A stretch of 17,040 bases of DNA from CAJQQY01 sp964352225 (GCA_964352225.1 CAYGRM010000121.1:1-17040); one strand, 5' to 3'; counted from the first letter of the stretch, positions 1 to 6,661 are shown. The notes: generated by a model not told the origin, from the letters alone. Program-made: numbers and translations.

Positions 1-396
1 TTGTTCAGGAGTGCACTCCGCTTGTAATTCCAAATAATGTTGAACTAATAATTTTTCTCGATTAGCTTCTTTGATTCCAATTTGATCAGCAATCATATTC
101 GCTTTTAAAGTGTCAGGCGATTCTGCAGAAACCGCATCTAACATTTCGTTTTTCAAAGTCCGAATAGCTTTTAATTCTTCCCTTGTTTTTTGAAAATGGG
201 CATTTCGAAGTTCCTTAAATTTGACTACTTGATCATCCGTAAGGTTTAATTCTTTTTTTAAAAAATCATTTGGATTTGGTCTTTCTCCTCCTCCGTGTCG
301 AGGCCTTAAAAAGAAAAGAACGGACAACATAATCAAGTTGAGCAAAACAAGTGCTCCGATAATCCATTTTGTATATTTATTATTTGTAATACTCAT
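1..396 (-). CDS. Spy/CpxP-like periplasmic protein, partial (C-terminus outside window)
   Basis: My own translation from the ATG at 394-396 stays open to the left edge and gives 132 residues. Residues about 11-31 form a single membrane segment or uncleaved signal anchor (ends LLNLIMLSVLFFL). A charged helical periplasmic region follows, with the LTxxQ signature of the Spy/CpxP family (NLTDDQVVKFKELR, about residues 51-64). A second LTxxQ-like motif (CTPEQ) is just starting at the cut edge. Family members are helical chaperones or metal/stress sensors in the periplasm. The start is supported by a clear Shine-Dalgarno-like AAGGTGAG six bases upstream that overlaps the stop of the preceding gene, so translation is probably coupled. 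It is the third gene of a sigma, one-TM protein, Spy-like operon, which argues for a sensor role as in CnrX. Whether it binds a metal cannot be judged without the missing half. Confidence 0.75.
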   Translation of the reverse strand, partial: MSITNNKYTKWIIGALVLLNLIMLSVLFFLRPRHGGGERPNPNDFLKKELNLTDDQVVKFKELRNAHFQKTREELKAIRTLKNEMLDAVSAESPDTLKANMIADQIGIKEANREKLLVQHYLELQAECTPEQ

Positions 397-408
397 TGTG
401 CTCACCTT

Positions 409-774
409 TTAATCGTTAAAACTTAAATATTCTAAGTCTTCCATTTCACTTTCTGCCAATGCATATTCATCTGCGAATTGGTCAATGCTAGTTGCAGTAG
501 TTTCAGTTGTATCGTCAAAATAACCTGATTGCATCAAAGCAAATCCATTGATAAAAAGAAGTCCAACCACCATTGCAAATTGCCAAATTGGAAAACGTGT
601 GCGTATTGTTACAACATCACCTTCTGCTTCTTGGCGAAGCTTCTCTTGGAGTCGTGTGTAAAGAAATGGGTTGCCTTCGACTCTTTGAATTTGGTCGATG
701 CTTTCCATTGTTTTTTGGACTTCTTGGTCGATATCTACCTTTTCGGTAGAAAGATTTATATTCTTATTTTTCAT
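409..774 (-). CDS. Single-pass membrane protein, probable anti-sigma factor
   Basis: This 121-residue protein has a charged N-terminal part (1-61), one hydrophobic segment at about 62-82 (PIWQFAMVVGLLFINGFALM) and a short acidic tail rich in D, E and T. That gives an inner-membrane protein with a cytoplasmic N-terminus and a small periplasmic tail. I see no zinc-binding HxxxCxxC motif and no FecR domain, so family assignment by sequence alone is not possible. The anti-sigma call rests on context: it lies directly after an ECF sigma gene and 12 bases before a Spy/CpxP-like gene. CnrY, a short one-TM anti-sigma factor in metal-responsive systems, has the same topology and neighbours. Alternatively it could be an accessory membrane protein of the Spy-like partner. 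Confidence 0.55.
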   Translation of the reverse strand: MKNKNINLSTEKVDIDQEVQKTMESIDQIQRVEGNPFLYTRLQEKLRQEAEGDVVTIRTRFPIWQFAMVVGLLFINGFALMQSGYFDDTTETTATSIDQFADEYALAESEMEDLEYLSFND

Positions 775-809
775 TTTTACGATTCTTCTTTTAGATGTTT
801 TGGTTTGGG

Positions 810-820
810 AAAACTTGCGG
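810..820 (-). promoter_or_regulatory. Shared 11-mer upstream of the anti-sigma-like gene
   Basis: On the minus strand CCGCAAGTTTT lies about 36 bases before the start at 774. The same 11-mer occurs at 1504-1514, about 40 bases before the sigma start. Both copies are followed by AAACATC a few bases further downstream. It may be a shared (autoregulated) promoter or operator half, or a fragment of a dispersed repeat, because each copy also lies next to a palindromic repeat. Confidence 0.3.
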
Positions 821-833
821 TTTTATTTTTTAG

Positions 834-890
834 CGTAGCAGGATTCTCCCGAATCCTGTTTTTATACGGGACTTGGAAAGTCCCGCTACG
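834..890. repeat. 57-bp composite palindromic repeat (two hairpins inside an outer stem)
   Basis: Outer arms CGTAGC (834-839) and GCTACG (885-890) enclose two internal hairpins. AGGATTC/GAATCCT (840-846/851-857) has loop TCCC. CGGGACTT/AAGTCCCG (867-874/878-885) has a 3-nt loop. The cruciform-like architecture suggests a dispersed REP/MITE-like unit. A 12-nt direct repeat, GTTTTATTTTTT, occurs at 820-831 and 890-901 and could be a target duplication, although it is low complexity. The element carries the sigma gene's stop codon and separates that gene from its putative anti-sigma gene, so it could also tune expression within the operon. Confidence 0.65.
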
Positions 891-1464
891 TTTTATTTTT
901 TTTATACAAATCTCCTAGCGTCTTTTGTAAATTCTTTTTGGCTCGAAACATTAATGACTCAACGGAGGACAAACTCGTTTCCATAATTGCGGTAATTTCT
1001 TGATAGCTTAATCCTTCTATTTTATGCAACGTAAATGCAACTCGCTGGTTTTCGGGTAGTTTTTCAATGGCTGCAAAAAGTTGTTTCGAGCGTTCTTTAT
1101 TTTCCAATAAAACTCCTGGATGATCAAAATCAAATGCTTTAATTCGATCTGCATTTTCATGCATACCAATAAGTGCTTGGAAAAATGATTTTCGTTTCTC
1201 TCGTTTTTTTGCTCGAATGTGTTCTAAACATTTGGTGGTGGTTATTCTGTAAATCCACGTGGATAATTTTGAGTCGCCTCGAAAATTGTTGATACTTCGA
1301 AATACCTCGATGAATACATCTTGTACGATATCCTCTGCGTCGTGCCGATTGGGCACAAAACCTAAACTAGTGTTCAGTACTTTTTCTTGAAAAGTATCGA
1401 CCAAGTTTTTGAAAGCAGTTTCGTTGCCTGCTTTTAGTTGTGGTATAATTTGAGTTTCGTCCAA
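886..1464 (-). CDS. RNA polymerase ECF-type sigma factor
   Basis: The 192-residue protein has the two-domain ECF layout. Region 2 spans about 20-88, including DAEDIVQDVF (core-binding helix) and STWIYRITTTKCLEHIR. Region 4 spans about 129-182, with LPENQRVAFTLHKIEGLSYQEITAIM and the recognition helix near SLSSVESLMFRAKKNL. It would direct RNA polymerase to promoters of an envelope-stress or metal-type regulon. The start is unusual: codon 1 is TTG (1462-1464), an in-frame stop lies at 1474-1476, and no ATG precedes region 2, so the TTG start is well supported. The last codon and the TAG stop lie inside the 57-bp repeat at 834-890, so insertion may have changed the C-terminus. The next genes encode a one-TM protein and a Spy-like protein, presumably its signalling partners. 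Confidence 0.9.
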   Translation of the reverse strand: MDETQIIPQLKAGNETAFKNLVDTFQEKVLNTSLGFVPNRHDAEDIVQDVFIEVFRSINNFRGDSKLSTWIYRITTTKCLEHIRAKKREKRKSFFQALIGMHENADRIKAFDFDHPGVLLENKERSKQLFAAIEKLPENQRVAFTLHKIEGLSYQEITAIMETSLSSVESLMFRAKKNLQKTLGDLYKKNKT

Positions 1465-1503
1465 GTTGTTTTTTTATGTACTCTTTGGATGATGTTTATT
1501 TTT

Positions 1504-1514
1504 AAAACTTGCGG
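1504..1514 (-). promoter_or_regulatory. Shared 11-mer upstream of the sigma gene
   Basis: CCGCAAGTTTT on the minus strand lies about 40 bases upstream of the TTG start and is identical to the copy before the anti-sigma-like gene at 810-820. It immediately follows the large palindrome at 1521-1619. No TAnnTTTG housekeeping -7 element is visible between here and the start, which is compatible with an alternative (possibly self-recognised) promoter. A repeat fragment is equally possible. Confidence 0.3.
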
Positions 1515-1520
1515 GGTTTA

Positions 1521-1619
1521 ATAGGAACACGGATTGGGCGGATTTAAGCGGATAAACACGGATCTCCTTAACTAATATCCGTGTTTATCCGCTTAAATCC
1601 GCCCAATCCGCGTTCCCAT
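1521..1619. repeat. Long palindrome, 43-nt arms, with phased CGGAT motifs
   Basis: Arms 1521-1563 and 1577-1619 are reverse complements with two mismatches (1523/1617 and 1529/1611), around a 13-nt spacer. Within the left arm CGGAT starts at 1530, 1539, 1549 and 1559, close to one helical turn apart, and the right arm mirrors this. It starts seven bases after the glycosyltransferase stop and ends about 57 bases before the sigma start on the minus strand. As RNA it would form a very stable hairpin and could insulate the two genes. I recall similar 'atccgtgttaatccg'-type repeats from other Bacteroidota genomes but could not check this. Confidence 0.85.
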
Positions 1620-1625
1620 CTTCCG

Positions 1626-2630
1626 TTAGCAAAAGAAAAAATAATCCCTCCTCTTTTGTAATTTCTTTTTTTGGAAAAAATCTAAAATCTCTTTTTGTCC
1701 TTCAGGAGATGCGACAGAAACAATTATTTGTGGATTTTCCAAATCGTTTATTTTTTCAAAATGTTGGACGAGTTTATCGTAAATCATTTTTCCATTTTTC
1801 TTTTCATTATTGGAGAGCCAATAGAAGTTGACTTTTTGTTCGACTAATTTTTTAGCAAGTTGTTTTCCTTTTTTGCCTGCTCCCCAAATGACGAGTGGGC
1901 GATTTTCATCAAAATCTAGTTCTAAAAAGTAAGGCAATTTTAAATCGAAATAATGTTGGTTCGCATAATTTGGATCGGTGCGAGAAGTTCGGTTGGAATA
2001 GTCACGCCAATGATGAATGACATTTTGCGCAGCGATAACTTTTAAATTATTTTTATAAAAGCGAAAACACAAATCGTAATCTTCTGGATATTGCTGAATT
2101 TCGAATGCGCCACATTTCTCCAAATCATCACGATGACACATCCATGCGGGAGAAGGAATCACACATTCTTTATAAATGTCTTCATAATTTTTATTTTCCA
2201 TGGAAAGCGCATTGAGCCATTCTTCGTATTTTTTGTAGCCATCGCCTAATTGGGTTTCGGAAAAATATTTTACCAAACCTGTGGCGACATGTCCTCGTCC
2301 ATTTTTTTCTAAAAGTGATTTTAGCGAAGCTAGTTTATTTTTTTCCATCAAATCGTCAGCATCCATTCGTGTGATAAATTCGCCTTGACATTTTGAATAA
2401 GCTAGTTTTAAAGCAGGGATGATTCCTTTTCCTTCATTTTTAAAAACATGAACTTGTTCGGGCATTTTTTCGGAAAAAGAATTTAAAATTTCAAAACTGT
2501 TGTCGGTCGAGTGATCGTCGATTGCGATTAACTCCCAGTTAGTTTCAGTTTGATTTAGAATGCTTTCGAGGCAGGCTGATAAAAAACTTTCAGCATTTAA
2601 AACGGGAAGGAGGATGGAAATCTTTGGCAT
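1626..2630 (-). CDS. Family 2 glycosyltransferase with C-terminal nucleotide-binding-like domain
   Basis: This 334-residue protein begins with a GT-A fold: MPKISILLPVLNAESFL, the nucleotide-binding acidic pair IAIDDHSTDNS (D38, D39), and a DxD-type metal site in ITRMDADDLM (D90-D92). PEDYDLCFRFYKN at about 182-194 matches the acidic catalytic-base region of GT2 enzymes. It would move a sugar from an activated nucleotide sugar onto a polysaccharide or glycan acceptor. The acceptor cannot be told from sequence. Residues about 245-334 form a second domain starting LVIWGAGKKGKQLAKKL, with a GxGxxG-like turn typical of small Rossmann folds. There is no signal peptide or membrane segment, so it is probably cytoplasmic. 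It follows the receptor cassette on the same strand, but the 58-base gap contains an inverted repeat, so co-transcription is uncertain. Confidence 0.85.
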   Translation of the reverse strand: MPKISILLPVLNAESFLSACLESILNQTETNWELIAIDDHSTDNSFEILNSFSEKMPEQVHVFKNEGKGIIPALKLAYSKCQGEFITRMDADDLMEKNKLASLKSLLEKNGRGHVATGLVKYFSETQLGDGYKKYEEWLNALSMENKNYEDIYKECVIPSPAWMCHRDDLEKCGAFEIQQYPEDYDLCFRFYKNNLKVIAAQNVIHHWRDYSNRTSRTDPNYANQHYFDLKLPYFLELDFDENRPLVIWGAGKKGKQLAKKLVEQKVNFYWLSNNEKKNGKMIYDKLVQHFEKINDLENPQIIVSVASPEGQKEILDFFQKKKLQKRRDYFFFC

Positions 2631-2666
2631 TTTAAACTTCGAAAAATTACTTAAATAAAGTTTAAA
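2631..2666 (-). promoter_or_regulatory. Hairpin just upstream of the glycosyltransferase start
   Basis: TTTAAACTT (2631-2639) and AAGTTTAAA (2658-2666) are perfect 9-nt complements with an 18-nt loop. In the minus-strand RNA the 3' arm ends directly at the ATG, so the stem could mask the ribosome-binding region. The stem is AT-only apart from one C-G pair and hence weak. Confidence 0.35.
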
Positions 2667-2688
2667 GGTGAGAAATTAAACGAAAGAA

Positions 2689-5367
2689 TTATAATTTGTA
2701 CGTTAATGAAAATAAAATTGTCCTCGGTAAAACTGAAGTACTTATGTCAGCAATAATTGATTGAGTGAACGTAGCTTGTCTTTTTATTTTAGTATTGAAT
2801 AAGTTATTTACTTTTATCTCGAAACCAAAAGGTGCGTCCTCTTTTTGAAAAAACAAACTTGTATTAGCTATTCCATATCGAGAAGATGAACCAAAATCAT
2901 TTTTAAAGAAAGTTCCTTGATAATCAAACTTAAATGTAAAACATTTGAAGAATAAATAATCTATAAAAACAAAAGGTTCGCTTCTTTTAAAAATTGACGT
3001 GTTTTCTCCGAGATGAAATTTTTGAAAGGTATGGTCAATGCCAATTTCAATATTTGGGTATTTTTTAAAATTTGTTTCCAAAGAGATTCCATTTGATAAA
3101 TTCGTTTGTTTTGTTTTGAATTCTTGGAAATTAATGAGTTGGTCATATTTAGAAAAACGAATTTTAGACTTTAATTTAACATCAATTTTTTTGATACCTT
3201 TTCTAAAGTTCGCTTTCCAATTCCATTCCTCTAATGGAGTACTCACTAAACTTGGCGATGTTATCTGAAAAATACCTAGCATTATATTTTCATTTCTAAT
3301 TCGTTTTGCTTTATGTATATATGCTAAAGATGTATTGAAGTCATAATTCGAGAACCAACTTGACTTTTTGTAGTGTAGAGAAGATTGATGAAAAAATTCA
3401 TTTTCAAGTTGAGAATTCCCAATAAAAACTGCATTAAAATCTCTTAAATAAAGCCGATTAGAAAAAGCAGAAACATCCGCAAAATTTGTGGTGACTTGAT
3501 AATTAACCTCTAGTTTTTCAGCTTTACTGAATTTAAATTCGGTTTTCCATTTTGGAATCAAAACAATTTTATTCTTTGTAAGAGTATTGTTTTGTTTGAT
3601 TTTCCAAAAATAAAAATGAGGAGCAAGTTCAAGTTTAGTTGTACTAATTCCTCTTCTATTTTTATAACTTAAGTTTACAAAGAAATTATTTAATTGAAAA
3701 TCTAAATCATTGCTAAACCCTTCATTTTGAAAATCAATGATATTTCCATTGGCTATTTTTTGAGTTTCATTGGTAAAATATTTTTGATGATAAATATTAT
3801 TTCCGACTGAAAAATAAATATGATTTTTTCGATTTAGAATAAAATAATGTTTCCATAAACCATCTATTTGATGACGATTCACTTTTTTGTCTTGAAAAAC
3901 ATGATATGGAATGGAGTCTTGAAGTGGCAATAAAAAACTGATAATTTCACTATTGGTTAACCAACTTTTTTCTCCGTTTTCATTTTTGTAAAAATGATTT
4001 AAAACAAAAGAAGAGGAATATTTTTTTGATTTCTTTTGATGAAATTCAAAATTTTGTTGGAGTGTAGAGTTATTTAGATTTTGTTGAGTGTTAATGTAGC
4101 TTTGATTTTCAATAGTTGTGGAAAGATATTTATTGTCAAAATGGTTTATTAATTTTTTAAGAGAAAGGTTATACGAAACATCCATATTCCTTTTAGGAAT
4201 ATAATCCAATGAAAATTTTAGAATTCCCAAATTGGTTTTTAAATTATCATCTAGCGTTCGAGTTTCAAAAGTTGGAAGCGAATCATTCAAATATTGATTT
4301 TCCCGAATTTCACTTTGTACGGTATTGGTGTTGGAAAAAATAAAATAGCCACCCGTGTTTAATTTTGTGTTGATTCTTTTTTTTAATCTTAGTCCTATAA
4401 ATCTGTTAATATTTTTTTTATCATCTTGATTTTCTAAAAATGGGAAAAACTCCTCAGTAGAATGCTTAAAAAAAGAAGTAGGATTTGATATTAACTTTCC
4501 CATTCCTCCATTGAAACTAACGAAGTCATTAATAGTAAAAGTTTTCTCCCCTACATTATTCAAATCACCAATGAAATTAAAATTAGATTTTGGAGAATAG
4601 TAAAATAAATTAGGGTGGATTAGATTTCTATTTTTAATTCCTCCACCTACATTAATATCTCCAAATACAAAATTCTTCTTGTCTTCTTTTAATGTGATAT
4701 TCATTGCTAACTCCTCACTTCCTGATACTTCACTTAGAAATTCAACTTCATTATAATTATCAATAACTTCTACTGTATTGACAGCATCAGCAGGAATATT
4801 TTCAACAGCAAGCTTTGTTCCTCCGCTGAAAAACGTTTCTCCTTCTATCAAAATTTTATCTACCTTCTTACCATGAACTGTAATATTTCCTTTTCTATCT
4901 ACTTCTACCCCAGGAAGTTTTTTTAATACCTCTTTGAGTTTTCGTTCTGAGCCATTGACGAAAACATCGGTTTGGTAAATAAGAGTATCATTTTTATAAC
5001 TGATTGGAAGGTCAGAAATGATGACTATTTCTTGGAGTTCATTTTTAGCTGGTTTTAAGATGAAGTTTTTTTGAGAAATTTGGGAGGAAGCATCTAAAAC
5101 GAAATTGATGGGTTGATAGCCTAAGTATCTAACTTCTATTATATATGTTTCATTGTTTAAGAGTTGAAGTTTGTACCTCCCTTTTTGGTCTGAGATAGAA
5201 AAAGATATATTAAGATTTGGATTATTAGGCTTGGCGATAATATTTGCATATTCGAGAATAATATTTTGGGAATCAGTAACAACTCCTTCGATTATCTTAT
5301 CTTGAGCCACCAAAAAATGGCTTAAAATAAAAAAAAGAATACTGATGAAATATTTTAATTGAATCAT
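2689..5367 (-). CDS. Outer-membrane TonB-dependent-receptor-like beta-barrel protein
   Basis: The 892-residue protein starts with a Sec signal peptide (about 1-21, ending FLVAQ). A CarboxypepD_reg-like beta-sandwich follows at about 25-105 (IIEGVVTDSQ, GRYKLQLLNNETYIIEVRYLGY). Next is a TonB-box-like ELQEIVIIS and a plug-like domain at about 130-230 (VLKKLPGVEVDRKGNITVHG, IPADAVNTVEVIDNY). The rest is long, aromatic and strand-rich, as expected of a beta-barrel, and it ends ILFSLTYKL with hydrophobic alternation. Such proteins sit in the outer membrane and import, bind or export a ligand using TonB energy. It starts 11 bases after the GLPGLI gene on the same strand, so the two form an operon. 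The ligand is unknown. There is no SusD partner, which argues against a classic glycan-uptake locus. Confidence 0.85.
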   Translation of the reverse strand: MIQLKYFISILFFILSHFLVAQDKIIEGVVTDSQNIILEYANIIAKPNNPNLNISFSISDQKGRYKLQLLNNETYIIEVRYLGYQPINFVLDASSQISQKNFILKPAKNELQEIVIISDLPISYKNDTLIYQTDVFVNGSERKLKEVLKKLPGVEVDRKGNITVHGKKVDKILIEGETFFSGGTKLAVENIPADAVNTVEVIDNYNEVEFLSEVSGSEELAMNITLKEDKKNFVFGDINVGGGIKNRNLIHPNLFYYSPKSNFNFIGDLNNVGEKTFTINDFVSFNGGMGKLISNPTSFFKHSTEEFFPFLENQDDKKNINRFIGLRLKKRINTKLNTGGYFIFSNTNTVQSEIRENQYLNDSLPTFETRTLDDNLKTNLGILKFSLDYIPKRNMDVSYNLSLKKLINHFDNKYLSTTIENQSYINTQQNLNNSTLQQNFEFHQKKSKKYSSSFVLNHFYKNENGEKSWLTNSEIISFLLPLQDSIPYHVFQDKKVNRHQIDGLWKHYFILNRKNHIYFSVGNNIYHQKYFTNETQKIANGNIIDFQNEGFSNDLDFQLNNFFVNLSYKNRRGISTTKLELAPHFYFWKIKQNNTLTKNKIVLIPKWKTEFKFSKAEKLEVNYQVTTNFADVSAFSNRLYLRDFNAVFIGNSQLENEFFHQSSLHYKKSSWFSNYDFNTSLAYIHKAKRIRNENIMLGIFQITSPSLVSTPLEEWNWKANFRKGIKKIDVKLKSKIRFSKYDQLINFQEFKTKQTNLSNGISLETNFKKYPNIEIGIDHTFQKFHLGENTSIFKRSEPFVFIDYLFFKCFTFKFDYQGTFFKNDFGSSSRYGIANTSLFFQKEDAPFGFEIKVNNLFNTKIKRQATFTQSIIADISTSVLPRTILFSLTYKL

Positions 5368-5378
5368 ATTCTTATTCC

Positions 5379-6137
5379 CTATCCTCGAGACTTATAAAAC
5401 TCTTCTTTAGCCTTTTTCATAACCTCTTTGTATTCTTCAGGAGTCATCATCTTCCCTTTTTTAGGTTTCTTTATATTAATACTATTTTTAGTATTAAATG
5501 ATATTTTTGTCAAGTAATAAGAAAAATTTTTACCATCTTTCAATTCGAGAATCAATCCTGGTAATCCACGGTATCCAATTGGACCGCTATTTACAGGTAT
5601 TTCAGGAGCATACCAAGCTTCAACTATTTTGACTTTTGTTTCATTATTTTTTATATACTTTTTTGAATATACTGCCTTATAACATGTGTACTTCCCGATG
5701 GTCTTAATTTCATTTTTCAAGTCCCAATTATAGTCATTCGATTTTTTTTTGATAATCACTTTGGTACCATCCCGAAGTTCTTTTTTATGAAGAACTTGAT
5801 TATTAATATTATTCACATAATATTTTCCAATAGTCTTGGCAAAAATTAATGTTAGATTGAACATGTTATTGTCGTCGGTTTCAAGAGCATCTTCGTAATA
5901 AAATAATGACTCATTTTTATTAAAAATTAATTTAAGTTCAATTTTATCTGTATTCTTAGATTGTTCTGTTATTTGTTTTAAAACACTATCAACGTTTTTA
6001 TTTTTTTCTTTTCCAAAAGAAAAAATGCTCTCTACACTATAAGTGGCTTCTCCATTTAATTGCGCATAAGAATTATAGTTATTGGAAAAAATTATACACG
6101 CAATAATCCATAAGATTTTTTTTAATTGAGAGTTCAT
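5379..6137 (-). CDS. GLPGLI family secreted protein
   Basis: The 252-residue protein has an N-terminal signal peptide (about 1-25, ending YNSYAQ) and the family signature GYRGLPGLILELKDG, with GLPGLI at residues 191-196. This assigns it to the Bacteroidota-specific GLPGLI family (TIGR01200), whose biochemical role is unknown. The core is beta-rich, and upstream of the signature it carries the usual KTIGKYTCYKAVYSKKY and VEAWYAPEIPVNSGP segments. The C-terminus is a short charged helix (MTPEEYKEVMKKAKEEFYKS). It is expected in the periplasm or at the inner face of the outer membrane. It lies 11 bases before the barrel protein gene and downstream of the small Cys-containing secreted protein, suggesting the three act together. 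An 85-bp stem-loop lies before it. Confidence 0.9.
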   Translation of the reverse strand: MNSQLKKILWIIACIIFSNNYNSYAQLNGEATYSVESIFSFGKEKNKNVDSVLKQITEQSKNTDKIELKLIFNKNESLFYYEDALETDDNNMFNLTLIFAKTIGKYYVNNINNQVLHKKELRDGTKVIIKKKSNDYNWDLKNEIKTIGKYTCYKAVYSKKYIKNNETKVKIVEAWYAPEIPVNSGPIGYRGLPGLILELKDGKNFSYYLTKISFNTKNSINIKKPKKGKMMTPEEYKEVMKKAKEEFYKSRG

Positions 6138-6170
6138 ATCATTTTAATTTTAAGAACTAGTTTGAACATT

Positions 6171-6255
6171 ATGCGAATCGCTTATTGAATTTTTCTAATA
6201 TCAATTCTATGAGATTTAAGAATTTGATAAAGTATTTTCAAAAGGCGATTCGCAT
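6171..6255. repeat. 85-bp inverted-repeat stem between the small secreted protein and GLPGLI genes
   Basis: ATGCGAATCGC (6171-6181) and GCGATTCGCAT (6245-6255) pair perfectly. Pairing continues imperfectly to about 19 bp, and an inner near-perfect pair follows (TATCAATTCT at 6199-6208 with AGAATTTGATA at 6219-6229). The element fills the middle of the gap between two same-strand genes. It could act as a partial terminator or RNA-stability element giving more message for the small protein, or it could be a small MITE-like insertion. No T-tract typical of an intrinsic terminator follows it. Confidence 0.65.
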
Positions 6256-6305
6256 TTGTTTTCGGTATTAAATTAAATACATATATCTTACTTTAAAACC
6301 TCTAA

Positions 6306-6629
6306 TTAGCAGGCAGCTGGAAAAAGTTGACAACATTTATCATAAACTATATTAGCAACCCATGAAGCAACACTCGCCATCGATCCAGGAGCAGGACTGT
6401 CACCTTCATCCATCTCTAAGATATGTGCTTCAACAGCCATAGCTAACTCTAGGCACGGAGAAGCAAATATTTCATCTTCATAAGTCATATTTGCAAGTGG
6501 TTCATTTGGTATTTTTTCTGATAAGCAGACCTCATCTATCTCTGGTAAAATGTAATCATTGGAATTAATTCCATATCCAAAAGAGGTAGAAATAAATGTT
6601 AGAGTGAAAGCTAAAATTAAATTTTTCAT
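6306..6629 (-). CDS. Small secreted Cys-containing protein of unknown family
   Basis: The 107-residue protein has a Sec-type signal peptide (about 1-20, MKNLILAFTLTFISTSFG) and an acidic mature part of about 87 residues. Five cysteines lie in the mature part (35, 59, 99, 100, 107). The C-terminus YDKCCQLFPAAC has an adjacent CC pair and ends in Cys. The middle holds a predicted helix (LELAMAVEAHILEM), then the turn-rich DEGDSPAPGS, then a second helix-like segment (MASVASWVANIVYDK). I do not recognise a family. A secreted disulfide-bonded polypeptide is the simplest reading. It is the first gene of a same-strand run leading to GLPGLI and the outer-membrane receptor, which suggests that it is the ligand, cargo or partner of that pair. 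It is separated from them by a strong stem-loop. No double-glycine leader or radical-SAM partner is present, so a classic RiPP is not supported. Confidence 0.65.
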   Translation of the reverse strand: MKNLILAFTLTFISTSFGYGINSNDYILPEIDEVCLSEKIPNEPLANMTYEDEIFASPCLELAMAVEAHILEMDEGDSPAPGSMASVASWVANIVYDKCCQLFPAAC

Positions 6630-6661
6630 TTTTTGTAATTTTAAAAGTTAATTAAATTTTG

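Noticed and set aside
529..918. 129-codon plus-strand reading frame
   Set aside because: It lies antisense to the anti-sigma-like gene and runs through the palindromic repeat. Its composition is unlike a protein gene and there is no promoter or ribosome-binding site.
1521..1619. CRISPR-like array from repeated CGGAT units
   Set aside because: The units are 5 bases and spaced 9-10 bases inside a palindrome. There are no unique spacers of CRISPR length and no cas genes.
2961..3268. Two overlapping frames (61 and 76 codons) inside the receptor gene
   Set aside because: They are shadow frames within a well-supported barrel coding sequence and have no independent signals.
6306..6629. Interpretation of the small Cys protein as a classic RiPP precursor
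   Set aside because: It has a Sec signal peptide rather than a double-glycine leader. No maturation enzyme or peptidase-containing ABC exporter lies nearby.
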